This document shows positions 41,007-50,159 of a DNA stretch of 64,000 nt, in pieces. Under the pieces are notes generated by a model. That model worked only from the letters and a program-made list of their open reading frames with translations. It did not search any database and had not been told where the DNA came from. The first letter of the stretch is position 1; each line of letters starts with the position of its first letter. The stretch comes from Candidatus Bathyarchaeota archaeon (GTDB lineage: Archaea > Thermoproteota > Bathyarchaeia > Bathyarchaeales > Bathycorpusculaceae): assembly GCA_018396675.1 (NCBI GenBank), contig JAGTQX010000012.1:120859-184858 (forward strand), in the 5' to 3' direction. A program made the position numbers and the translations under genes.

Positions 41007-42122
41007 TTAACTCTTAGATATGTAGGTTTTGATTAAGCGTTTCCTTTCCTCGCGTATTTTAATTATGTTCCTTCTAGCTTTTTCAATTGTTTCAGTTGTT
41101 TTTTTCTTGTCTACGTCATCTAAATTAAGAAATTTTTCTATATTTTTGTAATTTCTAGGATTTTGTTTTTCGAAATTTTCTAACGTGTGCATCAGTCTTG
41201 TGTAATCCATCTTCTTTTTTTGCATGGCGGCTTTCAGCCATACATAGGCTTCAAGCGTGTTTAAGAATATTCTTTGTAGATAATGTGTTGCCTCTGCAAA
41301 CTTTTTAGAGTTTACCATTGAACTGGTTCTGAGGAGCGTTCCTTGTATTAAAAACGGACTAAAGTAGTATTTTAGACTAGCTTTAACTTTGAAATGTAGT
41401 TTTTCAAGCATTTGCGTGTTATGCTTAACTGTAAGGTTCATTTCATCCCAAAGTGTTTTGAAGAGCCTCATTTTCTCTTCAACTGTGACCTTTTCTACAA
41501 TGTTTAGCTTGGCCATCTCCAAATAATCATTAAACATTTTCGCTATGCCGAGTTTTTTTGTTGCTGTTTCAGTTTTCTCTATGAAGTGGCTGTTTGAGAA
41601 AGGTTCAATAGCAATTTCCAATGGTATTCTTAAAATGTTTTCCATTGCTATTGTTGCGAAGAGTTGTGCGCTTTTGTAGTCTTCTTTGGATAAGGCTGAT
41701 GTTGCGCGGCTTAAGTATATATCTGACTCTATTATGTGAATTTTCGTGCGCATCTCAACTCTTTCGGGTGAACGGTAGAATTTGTCTGTGAGAAGTTTCG
41801 TGTTCGTCAAATTCCAGTCTCTGTCATAAAAAATCTGGGCTTCATACAGTTTCTGGTCTAGTTCTGGAGGTGTCGGGCCGCGAATCCACCGTTTTGGAAC
41901 AAAATTATAATCTACAAGTAAGCCGTTGATGGCTGTTCTTTCAACGTATTCTTCTGCCATGTCACTTTCTTTCACTATCAGCAGGTCAATGTCGCTTGTT
42001 GATTCAGCGTCGTAGCGGCTCCAACTTCCAAATAGGGCAACTCCGTAAACGTCTTCTTTGAGCATCATTTCTTTTACGATTTTTTCTAGGTTTCTCCTTA
42101 GTTTTTCTGGAAGCTGCATCAT
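41007..42122 (-). CDS. Nucleotidyltransferase-HEPN-like fusion protein
   Basis: A 371-residue protein. The N-terminal minimal nucleotidyltransferase has GSWSRYDAESTSDIDLLIV (residues about 30-50) with a third acid in LLVDYN. It is followed by about 250 residues of helices with two HEPN-like halves (about 125-180 and 255-310) and a basic C-terminus. MNT and HEPN are usually separate toxin-antitoxin partners. Here they are fused, and the HEPN RNase motif Rx4-6H is not seen, so a nucleotidyl-transfer role, perhaps on RNA or protein, is more likely than a toxin. Located 20 bases from tRNA-Gln. Confidence 0.75.
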   Translation of the reverse strand: MMQLPEKLRRNLEKIVKEMMLKEDVYGVALFGSWSRYDAESTSDIDLLIVKESDMAEEYVERTAINGLLVDYNFVPKRWIRGPTPPELDQKLYEAQIFYDRDWNLTNTKLLTDKFYRSPERVEMRTKIHIIESDIYLSRATSALSKEDYKSAQLFATIAMENILRIPLEIAIEPFSNSHFIEKTETATKKLGIAKMFNDYLEMAKLNIVEKVTVEEKMRLFKTLWDEMNLTVKHNTQMLEKLHFKVKASLKYYFSPFLIQGTLLRTSSMVNSKKFAEATHYLQRIFLNTLEAYVWLKAAMQKKKMDYTRLMHTLENFEKQNPRNYKNIEKFLNLDDVDKKKTTETIEKARRNIIKIREERKRLIKTYISKS

Positions 42123-42204
42123 TTTTGTACAGTCTCTTTTTGTTATAATTATTTTGTATAAGTATTCAAAATTTGTTAATGTGATATTCTAGTCTAAACC
42201 GTAA

Positions 42205-42217
42205 AATTTATATATTA
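42205..42217 (+). promoter_or_regulatory. TATA box of tfb
   Basis: AATTTATATATTA, with A-rich BRE-like bases before it, predicts transcription from about 42238, followed by a short GC-rich leader (GACGCGCGCGGGCCGG) up to ATG 42252. Confidence 0.5.
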
Positions 42218-42251
42218 AAACATTTCATTTGGATAGACGCGCGCGGGCCGG

Positions 42252-43265
42252 ATGGCTGTCTTCTATTCCGAATTAATGAGGAAAATGGAAAGGGACGGTT
42301 CTACGCGAAAAACAGAGAGTGAGAAAATGAGTGGAAAAGAAAGCGGAACTCGTCAACGCCTAGTTGACAAGTGTCCAGAATGCGGCAGCGTAAACCTTAT
42401 TCACGATTATGACACAGGCGAGACCATATGCGGCGAATGCGGGCTTGTACTACACGAGCAAATGATGGATAAAGGACCAGAATGGCGCGCATTTACGCAA
42501 GAGGAAAAAGCTTCAAGAAGCCGGGTCGGCGTGCCCACTTCCTATTCAGTTCACGACAAGGGGCTTTCAACAGCCATTAGTCAAGTTGACCGCGACGCCT
42601 TCGGAAGAAAACTCCCGCTGTCTACACGCTTACAAATGTGGCGGTTAAGAAAATGGCAGATACGATCAAGAGTGCACTCTTCAATAGACAGAAATCTTGC
42701 ACAAGCAATGGCTGAACTTGACCGATTGTCTGACAAAGTTTACGTTCCACCGCCAATAAAAGAAAAAGCCGCCGTTATATACCGCAAAGCCTTGGACAAA
42801 GGATTAGTACGCGGAAGGTCAATAGCTGCCATAGCTGCAGCAGCGCTTTATGCTGCTTGCCGTGGAAGTGGAACACCGAGAACCCTGCGTGAAATCGCCG
42901 AAGCCAGTTTAGTTGACAAGAAGGATGTTGCCAGATGCTATAGACTTCTGTTACGCGAACTAGATGTACAAATGCCAATAGCCGACCCTCTAACATACAT
43001 ATCCAAAATTGCAGAAAGGACCGGCATTTCAGGCAAAACACAGGGATTGGCCATTCAGATTCTGCGAGAAGCAAAAATGAAGCGTGCAGCAGCTGGAAAA
43101 GACCCTATGGGTTTGGCTGCAGCGGCGCTCTACATTGCGTGTTTACAGAACAATGAAAAGAAAACCCAAAAAGACATTGCTGAAGCTGCTGGAGTTACAG
43201 AAGTTACCGTGAGAAACCGCTACAAAACACTTAAAAGGCAGCTTAAACTAGAACTGCCAGACTAA
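42252..43265 (+). CDS. tfb: Transcription initiation factor TFB
   Basis: General factor that recruits RNA polymerase to TBP-bound promoters. The 337-residue product has an N-terminal zinc ribbon (CPECGSVNLIHDYDTGETICGECGLVL, in two halves at about residues 39-42 and 58-61), the B-reader/linker (DKGPEWRAFT), and two cyclin folds with LRGRSIAAIAAAALYAACR-like and MGLAAAALYIACL repeats, then a recognition helix AAGVTEVTVRNRYKTLKRQL. The N-terminal 25 residues are polar and variable; ATGs at 42276 and later are alternatives. Confidence 0.95.
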   Translation: MAVFYSELMRKMERDGSTRKTESEKMSGKESGTRQRLVDKCPECGSVNLIHDYDTGETICGECGLVLHEQMMDKGPEWRAFTQEEKASRSRVGVPTSYSVHDKGLSTAISQVDRDAFGRKLPLSTRLQMWRLRKWQIRSRVHSSIDRNLAQAMAELDRLSDKVYVPPPIKEKAAVIYRKALDKGLVRGRSIAAIAAAALYAACRGSGTPRTLREIAEASLVDKKDVARCYRLLLRELDVQMPIADPLTYISKIAERTGISGKTQGLAIQILREAKMKRAAAGKDPMGLAAAALYIACLQNNEKKTQKDIAEAAGVTEVTVRNRYKTLKRQLKLELPD

Positions 43266-43288
43266 AGTCAGCTATAACTTTTCAACGT

Positions 43289-43498
43289 TTAACTTTTTTT
43301 ATCTTCTTTTTCAAGTTCCATAACTACTGGGCCTATGTATCCACAGTTTTCGCAGACATATCTTTTAGGTGTTAACCAATAATCAAGACTGCCTGACAAG
43401 CGAATTTTAGGGCTTCCGCATCGTGGACAATATATTTTTGTCGGTCCGCGATGTTTTAGATTCTTGAATAATTCATGCATGTTCTGTAGGATTTTCAT
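43289..43498 (-). CDS. Small zinc-ribbon protein
   Basis: From ATG 43498 this is 69 residues, with a zinc ribbon CPRCGSPKIR...CENCGYIGPVVMELEKE. The frame continues upstream into the eIF1 gene, but that part is basic and unlikely to be translated. It resembles short archaeal Zn-ribbon proteins without known function. It lies 26 bases downstream of eIF1 and is likely cotranscribed. Confidence 0.7.
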   Translation of the reverse strand: MKILQNMHELFKNLKHRGPTKIYCPRCGSPKIRLSGSLDYWLTPKRYVCENCGYIGPVVMELEKEDKKS

Positions 43499-43524
43499 TT
43501 GGGCTTGCACCCTTTTGTCAGCGG

Positions 43525-43833
43525 TTATTGAACCTCTATGTTTTCTTCCGGATACCCAAGTTTTATCAAGTATTGTCTGACTTTTTCGCGGTGATCTCCT
43601 TGCAGGATTATTTGCCCGTTTTTGGCGGTTCCCCCGCATGCACAGAAGCCTTTAAGTTTTTGCGCTAGGCCACCGAGGTCTGTGTCCTTGTCGTTTATGC
43701 CTTCGACTATTGTTGTTGGTCTGCCAAACTTTCTTGTTTCAAATCGTATGCGAATTCTTTGCTGTTCTTTCCCTATTTCGCCGCAGACACACAAGTCTTT
43801 GGGAAGCCCACATATTGGACAGATATCAGCCAT
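43525..43833 (-). CDS. sui1: Translation initiation factor aIF1 (SUI1)
   Basis: A 102-residue SUI1-domain protein. It has an N-terminal zinc-binding CPICGLPKDLCVCGEI, then TTIVEGINDKDTDLGGLAQKLKG and CACGGTAKNGQIILQGDHREKV, the initiator-tRNA/start-codon discrimination factor. ATG 43833 begins MADICPICG, the family start; a longer frame to 43878 overlaps the promoter region of the divergent gene. Confidence 0.94.
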   Translation of the reverse strand: MADICPICGLPKDLCVCGEIGKEQQRIRIRFETRKFGRPTTIVEGINDKDTDLGGLAQKLKGFCACGGTAKNGQIILQGDHREKVRQYLIKLGYPEENIEVQ

Positions 43834-43944
43834 GATACTCAACACTAAAATGGAGACAGGTGTATATAAAATTTTCAAATTTGAAATCCATAAATAGCGG
43901 AAAACTCGGAAAAGCTTTAATTGTTTTTAACGTAATCTTTTTTC

Positions 43945-45093
43945 ATGCGCGTGCTTGTTATTGGTTGCGGAAGAATGGGTTCGGCGGCTGCTGAAGATCT
44001 TGCAAAGAGGGTTGCATCTGCCGAAGTTGTAGTAGCCGATAAAGATGCTGCAAGAGCCAAAGCAGTCGCAGAAAAAATCGGGAAAAGCAATGTTTCGTGG
44101 CTTCAACTGGACGCTTCAAACCCGAACGAAGTGTCAACCGCCTTGAAAGATTTCGACATGATATTAGGTTTTCTTCCACCAAAATTCGGCTTTCGTCTTG
44201 TTGAGTTATGCGTCAAAGCTGGAAAAAACCTTGTAGATGTCTCCTACATGCTTGAAAACCCTCTGGTGCTAAGTGAAGAGGCTGAAAAAGCTGGCGTCAC
44301 GATTGTTCCAAGCTGCGGTTTAGCGCCAGGAATAAGCAACATTCTGGTTGGTCACGCAGTTGCATCTCTAGATAAGACGGATAAAATCCACATAATGGTG
44401 GGTGGGCTTCCAGAAAAACCGCTTCCGCCATTGGGCTATGTTATAACGTGGTCTCCTGAAAGCCTCATAGATGAGTACACAGCCAAGGCTAGAATAATTA
44501 AAAAAGGTAAAATAGTTGAGGTTGAAGCGTTAAGCGGATTGGAAAAAGTAGATTTTCCCGGTGTTGGAAAGCTTGAAGCCTTTTACACTGATGGGCTCAG
44601 GACTCTGCTTTACACTTTGAGCTATGTTGACGAAATGTGGGAGAAAACATTGCGTTATCCTGGGCATGCAGAAAAAATAAACTTTCTCAGAGAGATGGGC
44701 TTCTTCGATGGACGTGAAGTTAATGTTGAAGGACTGCGTTTGTCGCCACGAAAACTTACCGCAAAACTTTTTGAGGAAAAACTGTTCAAGCCAGAGGTTA
44801 AAGACATTGTCGTGATGCGGGTTGAGGTTTTCGGCTTAAAGGACGGCAAAAGACAAGATCACGTTTATACTCTAGTTGACTTTTACGACGATAAGAACAG
44901 GGTAACCTCCATGGCTCGGACAACCGCCTACACCGCTTCAATCGTGGCGGATCTTATCCTAAAAAATGCAGTGCCCTATAAGGGCGTTGTGCCTCCTGAG
45001 AAGCTTGGCATGGATAGTGAACTTTATCAACGGATTATGACCGAATTGAACAGTCAAGGAATAAAAATTCTAGAGGAAACGCGCACATCATAA
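43945..45093 (+). CDS. Saccharopine/lysine dehydrogenase-family oxidoreductase
   Basis: A 382-residue enzyme. Rossmann NAD(P) motif VLVIGCGRMGSAAAEDL at the N-terminus, LVDVSYMLEN near residue 95 and SCGLAPGISNILVGHA near 122. This matches the saccharopine-dehydrogenase-like family that includes archaeal L-lysine 6-dehydrogenase. No AASS fusion partner or lysine genes are near. A TTTAATT-type element near 43914-43922 suggests a nearly leaderless mRNA; no ribosome-binding sequence precedes the ATG. Confidence 0.82.
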   Translation: MRVLVIGCGRMGSAAAEDLAKRVASAEVVVADKDAARAKAVAEKIGKSNVSWLQLDASNPNEVSTALKDFDMILGFLPPKFGFRLVELCVKAGKNLVDVSYMLENPLVLSEEAEKAGVTIVPSCGLAPGISNILVGHAVASLDKTDKIHIMVGGLPEKPLPPLGYVITWSPESLIDEYTAKARIIKKGKIVEVEALSGLEKVDFPGVGKLEAFYTDGLRTLLYTLSYVDEMWEKTLRYPGHAEKINFLREMGFFDGREVNVEGLRLSPRKLTAKLFEEKLFKPEVKDIVVMRVEVFGLKDGKRQDHVYTLVDFYDDKNRVTSMARTTAYTASIVADLILKNAVPYKGVVPPEKLGMDSELYQRIMTELNSQGIKILEETRTS

Positions 45094-45112
45094 AGATAAC
45101 CGTATATTTTTT

Positions 45113-45123
45113 CAAACTTTATA
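45113..45123 (+). promoter_or_regulatory. TATA box of nrdJ
   Basis: AAACTTTATAT-type element about 35-45 bases upstream of ATG 45158. Predicted start near 45145. Confidence 0.4.
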
Positions 45124-45157
45124 TCGCCATTTTGCGTTCAACTATTATTGAGAACAT

Positions 45158-47248
45158 ATGTTGATATCTAAAATCAGGAAAAGAGATGGAAGAGTAGTTG
45201 ACTTTAATCCTGAACTGATTAAGAATGCTATTCACCGAGCTTTTGTGGCGGTAAAACTTGAGGATGGTGCTAATGCTGAGAGACTAACATTAGATGTTGT
45301 GCATGTTTTAGAGGAAAGGTTCCGGGAGAAAATTCCATCAGTTGAAGATGTGCAAGACATTGTTTTAGAAGTTTTGAAGAAAAACGGTTTCGAGGAAGTA
45401 GCTCGCGAGTATGAGTCTTACCGAAATAAAAAGGAGGAGATAAGGCGCTTAAGGCAGAGATTCGGCATCGAAGAACCGAAGTTAACAGTTAACGCTTTGG
45501 AAGTTTTGAGGAAACGTTACCTTCTGCGAGATGAGGCAAAACAAACAATTGAAGAACCAGCGCAGATGTTCCGCAGAGTTGCAAAAGCCATAGCAAGAAC
45601 AGACAAAAAATATGGTGAAGACCCTAAAGAAAGCGAAGAAATCTTCTACAAAATGATGACGAAGCTCGAGTTTCTCCCGAACTCGCCGACGCTTTTCAAT
45701 GCTGGAACAAGACTTGGTCAACTCTCTGCATGTTTTGTTTTGCCAGTCGAGGATTCTCTAGAAAGCATTTTCACGGCTGTGAGAAACATGGCGTTGATCG
45801 AGAAAAGCGGCGGTGGAGTTGGCTTCAACTTTTCGAGGCTTAGACCAAAAGGCGACATAGTTATGTCCACTAAAGGCGTTGCTTCTGGGCCCGTCAGTTT
45901 CATGCGTGTGTTTGATGTGGCTACAGAGGTCATAAAGGCGGGTGGAAAAAGAAGAGGGGCAATGATGGGAATTTTACGTGTCGATCACCCAGATATCATT
46001 GAGTTTATAACCGCTAAGCAGAAGCCAGGTTTCCTCTCGAACTTTAACATATCAGTGGCCGTTACTGACGAGTTTATGAAGGCAGTTGAGGAAGACGGCG
46101 AATATTGGCTCATAAATCCACGCAGCAAAGAGAAAACTGGTAAGCTTAAAACAAAAGAAGTCTGGAATCTGATTGCACATTCAGCTTGGGCAAGCGGCGA
46201 CCCGGGAGTGGTTTTCATAGACGAAATTAATAGACATAATCCAACGCCAGAAATAGGTGTAATTGAGTCTACAAACCCTTGTGGGGAACAGCCGCTTCTG
46301 CCATACGAATCATGCAATTTGGGGTCGATTAATCTTTCCCGCATGGTTGCAGATGGATCCGTGAATTGGGAGAAGCTTAGAGAGACTGTGCGGAACGCTG
46401 TCCACTTTTTGGATAATGTTATAGACGTTAATCATTACCCTTTGAAGGAAATTGAGCGTATTACAAAAGCGAATAGGAAGATAGGTTTAGGAGTTATGGG
46501 TTTCGCGGATATGTTGGCGAAACTTCGTATTCCATACAATTCTGATGAAGCCTTGGAACTTGCTGAAAGGCTAATGAAATTCATTAACGAGGAAGCTCAC
46601 AGAAAATCAGAGGAAATCGCCGAGAGAAGAGGCTCTTTCCCGAACTTTGAAAAAAGCGTATTGAAAGACAAATACAAGGCTATGCGGAACGCGACGGTTA
46701 CAACAATCGCTCCAACTGGGAGCATAAGCATAATAGCCGGTTGCTCCTCTGGGATTGAACCGTTCTTTGCTATTTCATTTATGCGAAACGTGCTTGACGG
46801 GACAAGACTTTTTGAGACAAATCCGCTATTTGAAATTGTTGCAAAACAGAGAGGCTTCTACGACGCGCAACTTCTCGAAGAAATCGCCAAAACAGGTTCC
46901 GTTCAAAGAATAGAAAAAATTCCGGATGACATCAAGAAAATTTTTGTAACTGCCCTTGACATTGCACCTGAGTGGCACGTTAAAATGCAGGCAGCTTTCC
47001 AAAAGTATACTGACAATGCAGTTTCGAAAACTGTTAATATGCCTTTCGAAGCAAGTGTTGAAGACGTTAGAAAAGTGTTTGAACTGGCTTGGCGACTGAA
47101 ATGCAAGGGTGTGACAGTTTTCCGATATGGCAGTAAACCCGAACAAGTTCTATATATTGGCGAGGTTAAAACCGCTGATAAACGGTTTGTTTCAGCAGAG
47201 TCGGAATATGCAGGCGGTTGTCCCTCAAAGACTTGCCCATTCCCGTGA
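45158..47248 (+). CDS. nrdJ: Adenosylcobalamin-dependent ribonucleotide reductase (class II)
   Basis: Makes deoxyribonucleotides without oxygen. The 696-residue protein has an N-terminal ATP-cone (IRKRDGRVVDFNPELIKNAI region, about 1-90), then LPNSPTLFNAG near 172, the active-site Cys in LSACFVLPVEDS, SGGGVGFNFSRLRPKG near 215, the NPCGEQPLLPYESCNLGSINL block near 373 and the C-terminal CPSKTCPF thiols. All catalytic elements are present. B12 dependence is inferred from family. ThyX, another anaerobe-compatible enzyme for DNA precursors, is at 58101. Confidence 0.95.
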   Translation: MLISKIRKRDGRVVDFNPELIKNAIHRAFVAVKLEDGANAERLTLDVVHVLEERFREKIPSVEDVQDIVLEVLKKNGFEEVAREYESYRNKKEEIRRLRQRFGIEEPKLTVNALEVLRKRYLLRDEAKQTIEEPAQMFRRVAKAIARTDKKYGEDPKESEEIFYKMMTKLEFLPNSPTLFNAGTRLGQLSACFVLPVEDSLESIFTAVRNMALIEKSGGGVGFNFSRLRPKGDIVMSTKGVASGPVSFMRVFDVATEVIKAGGKRRGAMMGILRVDHPDIIEFITAKQKPGFLSNFNISVAVTDEFMKAVEEDGEYWLINPRSKEKTGKLKTKEVWNLIAHSAWASGDPGVVFIDEINRHNPTPEIGVIESTNPCGEQPLLPYESCNLGSINLSRMVADGSVNWEKLRETVRNAVHFLDNVIDVNHYPLKEIERITKANRKIGLGVMGFADMLAKLRIPYNSDEALELAERLMKFINEEAHRKSEEIAERRGSFPNFEKSVLKDKYKAMRNATVTTIAPTGSISIIAGCSSGIEPFFAISFMRNVLDGTRLFETNPLFEIVAKQRGFYDAQLLEEIAKTGSVQRIEKIPDDIKKIFVTALDIAPEWHVKMQAAFQKYTDNAVSKTVNMPFEASVEDVRKVFELAWRLKCKGVTVFRYGSKPEQVLYIGEVKTADKRFVSAESEYAGGCPSKTCPFP

Positions 47249-47288
47249 TTAGGAAAAATATAATTACCCTCTGTTGTAAGTGACGCTT

Positions 47289-48689
47289 ATGAAAGATTCC
47301 TTGGATTTTGTCGATGAAGCGAACATGGGATTGCTGACGGACTTGTATGAGCTCACGATGTGTGCAAGTTATTTTGACAATAAGAAGTTTGAGCCAGCAA
47401 CTTTTGACCTTTTCATAAGACGACTTCCGAAAAATCGTTCGTACTTCTTATTTGCCGGACTGGAACAAGTTTTACTTTTTCTCGAAAAAGTGCGGTTCAA
47501 TGATGAACATCTAGAATTTTTGCGAAATCAAGGGTTTAAGGAGGATTTCCTTGACTATTTGAGGAATTTCCGGTTTAGCGGTGATGTTTGGGCGGTTCTG
47601 GAGGGCACTGTGGTTTTTCCGAATGAGCCTTTAATTAGGATTACCGCGCCAATAATAGAGGCGCAGCTTGTAGAAACTTTTATCCTAAACACTGTTAATC
47701 TTCAGACCACCATCGCCACTAAAGCTTCCAGAGTTGTTTATGCGGCTAAAGGCAAATCAGTCATCGAGTTTGGTTTAAGAAGAGAGCATGGTGTAGACGC
47801 TGGGCTAAAAGTTGCCAGAGCCAGTTACATAGCTGGATGTAGCGGCACATCTAACGTTCTCGCCGGAATGCTCTATGGCATACCAGTCTTCGGAACAATG
47901 GCTCACTCTTTCATTATGTTCTTTGACAATGAAATAGACGCTTTCCGCGCCTTCACCAAAACTTTCCCTGAAGGATCTACACTTCTCATAGATACTTTTG
48001 ACAATATTAAAGGCGCAGAAAACGCCATAACCGTCGCTAAAGAACTCGAAAAGATGGAACTCAAACTGCGTGGCGTGCGTATAGACAGCGGAGACTTGGT
48101 TAATATAAGTCAAAAAGTTAGGCGTATGCTTGACGAGAACGGGCTTGGGTATGTACAGATTTTTGCAAGCGGCGACCTTGACGAGTACCGAGTTGAAGAA
48201 TTGTTGCATAAAGGCGCAAAAATCGATTCATTCGGTGTTGGAACAAAAATGGGCACTTCCGCCGATAGACCGTACGTTGACATAATCTATAAACTGTGCG
48301 AAAAAATGAACACGAGAGGCAAGTTTGAGCCGATAATGAAGTTAAGTGAAGGAAAAGCAACTCTCCCAGGTCGAAAACAAGTTTTCAGATTTAAGGATAA
48401 AAATGGCAACTTTGTTAAGGATGTTATCGCTTTAGACGGCGAAAATTTAGATGGCGAACAGTTGCTTGTAAAAGTTATGGAAAAAGGCAAAATTATATAC
48501 GAAATGCCGTCGCTTGAGCAGATTAGAAAAAGAGCTTTAGAGAATGTTGCATGCCTACCTGATAAATATAAGCGGCTTAAAGGCGCTGCAAGATACCCAG
48601 TGCTTTTAAGCCCAAAGCTTAAGAAGCTTATGAAAGAGCTCGTGGAAACGTTAAGAAGAATTGAAGGCGCAAATGTAAGAAGTTGTTGA
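47289..48689 (+). CDS. pncB: Nicotinate phosphoribosyltransferase (PncB)
   Basis: Salvages nicotinate to nicotinate mononucleotide. The 466-residue product from ATG 47289 has LLTDLYELTM near residue 16, FDLFIRRLPKNRSYFLFAGLEQ near 40, EFGLRREHGVDAG near 160, GTSNVLAG near 185, TMAHSFI near 202 and RIDSGDL near 265. A GTG three codons upstream (47280) is possible. With NadC and NadM it gives three NAD enzymes in the window, although at separate loci. Confidence 0.93.
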   Translation: MKDSLDFVDEANMGLLTDLYELTMCASYFDNKKFEPATFDLFIRRLPKNRSYFLFAGLEQVLLFLEKVRFNDEHLEFLRNQGFKEDFLDYLRNFRFSGDVWAVLEGTVVFPNEPLIRITAPIIEAQLVETFILNTVNLQTTIATKASRVVYAAKGKSVIEFGLRREHGVDAGLKVARASYIAGCSGTSNVLAGMLYGIPVFGTMAHSFIMFFDNEIDAFRAFTKTFPEGSTLLIDTFDNIKGAENAITVAKELEKMELKLRGVRIDSGDLVNISQKVRRMLDENGLGYVQIFASGDLDEYRVEELLHKGAKIDSFGVGTKMGTSADRPYVDIIYKLCEKMNTRGKFEPIMKLSEGKATLPGRKQVFRFKDKNGNFVKDVIALDGENLDGEQLLVKVMEKGKIIYEMPSLEQIRKRALENVACLPDKYKRLKGAARYPVLLSPKLKKLMKELVETLRRIEGANVRSC

Positions 48690-48704
48690 TTTCTTCTTTC
48701 GCTT

Positions 48705-49256
48705 TTATGTTTGGCTTATTATCGTTATTAGAGTGTTTGTGAAGGCAACTTCCATTATGGCTGCGATGAGAAATATGCCGTAAATGTATGCTAAATCCTT
48801 GGTTTGCAATGTTCTGCTGAGCGTCTTCTTTATTGTGAAGTATATTCCATATCCTTCGACTATGCCGATTGGCGTGCTTATGAGCAGAATCAAAGGTAAG
48901 GCTTCAATGTTGACTCCGCCAGAAATAAGTGTTCCTCCGCGCAGTATACTTAAAAAAACAATTATTAACGTAAAAACTAGAGCGAATGTGCGCGGGTGTT
49001 CAAGCACTATGTGCGAGTATTTTTCTTTTTTAAAGAAGCCTGAGATCACAAGGTTGACATAGAAGCTCATTCCAAGCAGAATTAGCGAAATCACGAGTAC
49101 GTTGTGGATGAAAAGCATTCCGACAGCCAATAACCAGTTTTGGAAAATCTCTTTTGCGAGCAATGTGAAGAACACCGTGTTTTCGAAGGATGATAAAAGC
49201 AAAAATGCGAGAAAAGCGGCGCCCAATAGTGCGGTGCGTTTTCTTTGATCTGTCAA
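48705..49256 (-). CDS. Integral membrane protein, SpoIIM-like
   Basis: A 183-residue protein with about five hydrophobic segments. The FIHNVLVISLILLGMSFYVN segment and the TPIGIVEGYGIYFT loop recall the SpoIIM/DUF95 architecture seen at 18455-19030, but similarity is weak by eye. It is 26 bases downstream of another membrane gene on the same strand, so the two may work together. Function unknown. Confidence 0.6.
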   Translation of the reverse strand: MTDQRKRTALLGAAFLAFLLLSSFENTVFFTLLAKEIFQNWLLAVGMLFIHNVLVISLILLGMSFYVNLVISGFFKKEKYSHIVLEHPRTFALVFTLIIVFLSILRGGTLISGGVNIEALPLILLISTPIGIVEGYGIYFTIKKTLSRTLQTKDLAYIYGIFLIAAIMEVAFTNTLITIISQT

Positions 49257-49282
49257 GTTTTAAGCCTCACTGTAGCATTACG

Positions 49283-49750
49283 CTAGATTATCCTCGAAAT
49301 TAGCCATTCAAATATTACCGCAAATATGCCGAACACTAGCGCTAGTAGTATTAAGACTGCTAGGAAAATTATTATCGCCAGTATGCCTACAGCGATTGCA
49401 CCAAGCCATCCAGTTTCGTAAAATTGCTTTATTAGGAGAAGCCAAACAATTATGCCTAGAATTGACGCTAACAAACCATATGGAATAAAGATTATGAACA
49501 ATGTCGACAAGAAGGTGCCAACAAGCGCGATTATGAAGGCATCTGAAAATAGAGCGCGTCTTTTGCCTACAACAATTAATCCCGCTATGTAAAGGACTAT
49601 CGCCATCACGATAAGCTCAACGAAGAACCATACTATTGCGAACGCTAACGTTAAGCCTTCCTGCAGTCCCCATCCTAGTCCTCTGCCAGCCCTAAGCGAA
49701 AATGTGTACAAGAAATTTCGCGCTATCTGATTTATCATCATTTTGATCAC
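49283..49750 (-). CDS. Small polytopic membrane protein, unknown
   Basis: A 155-residue protein with four strongly hydrophobic stretches (about residues 30-55, 68-92, 95-115 and 118-150) and short charged ends. No motif recognised. It precedes the SpoIIM-like gene in what looks like a two-gene unit. Confidence 0.65.
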   Translation of the reverse strand: MIKMMINQIARNFLYTFSLRAGRGLGWGLQEGLTLAFAIVWFFVELIVMAIVLYIAGLIVVGKRRALFSDAFIIALVGTFLSTLFIIFIPYGLLASILGIIVWLLLIKQFYETGWLGAIAVGILAIIIFLAVLILLALVFGIFAVIFEWLISRII

Positions 49751-49830
49751 TTGACGTAAAGCATGTTGAATATGAAAAATAAAAGGTTATCTCTGGAATG
49801 GCTGAATTTGGGTTGTGGCTTGAATTTTTT

Positions 49831-50112
49831 CTATTTGGTTATCTCTTCCACTTCTTTCTTGCCCTTTTCCAGTTCTTTAACTTGTTCTTTGTCTTCTTTT
49901 AGCAGTAATGCTTGAAATTCGCCGACATGAGTCTTTTCTTCTTTAGCTACTTCTAACAGAACTTTTCTGATGTTTTCGTTGCTTGTTGCCGATGCCAACT
50001 GTTCATAGAGGCTTATTGCGTCTAGCTCGGCGATTATGGCTGTCCTCAATATTTCACAGTCCAAAAGCTTCTTTTCAACTTTTTCGATTTTTATGGGCAT
50101 TTCAGATAACAT
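49831..50112 (-). CDS. Short two-helix ferritin-like protein (EncFtn-like)
   Basis: A 93-residue protein. Two predicted helices carry ELDAISLYEQLASAT (residues about 28-42) and EVAKEEKTHVGEF (about 53-66), supplying E, E and H ligands as in half-ferritins such as the encapsulated ferritin EncFtn, which build a diiron site between subunits. A charged tail (KELEKGKKEVEEITK) could be a targeting or surface segment. No encapsulin is visible. GAGGTGAG precedes the ATG. It belongs to the iron/oxidative-stress cluster. Confidence 0.7.
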   Translation of the reverse strand: MLSEMPIKIEKVEKKLLDCEILRTAIIAELDAISLYEQLASATSNENIRKVLLEVAKEEKTHVGEFQALLLKEDKEQVKELEKGKKEVEEITK

Positions 50113-50139
50113 GTCTTAACTCACCTCATTATACTCATA

Positions 50140-50159
50140 ATGTTATACACAATGTTGTG
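50140..50159 (-). promoter_or_regulatory. Promoter-proximal palindrome of the EncFtn-like gene
   Basis: CACAA-TG-TTGTG (50148-50159) lies directly beside GTGTATAACA on the minus strand, a TATA-like element about 30 bases before the gene's ATG. Possible operator. The rest of the 178-base gap (50113-50290) holds no gene I can support. Confidence 0.35.

Noticed and set aside
41007-42122. Calling the NTase-HEPN fusion a toxin-antitoxin system
   Set aside because: No Rx4-6H motif is visible in the HEPN-like parts, and there is no separate partner gene.
43499-43639. Long N-terminal extension of the zinc-ribbon gene into eIF1
   Set aside because: It is antisense-phase-like basic sequence over the end of eIF1; ATG 43498 gives a compact zinc-ribbon protein.
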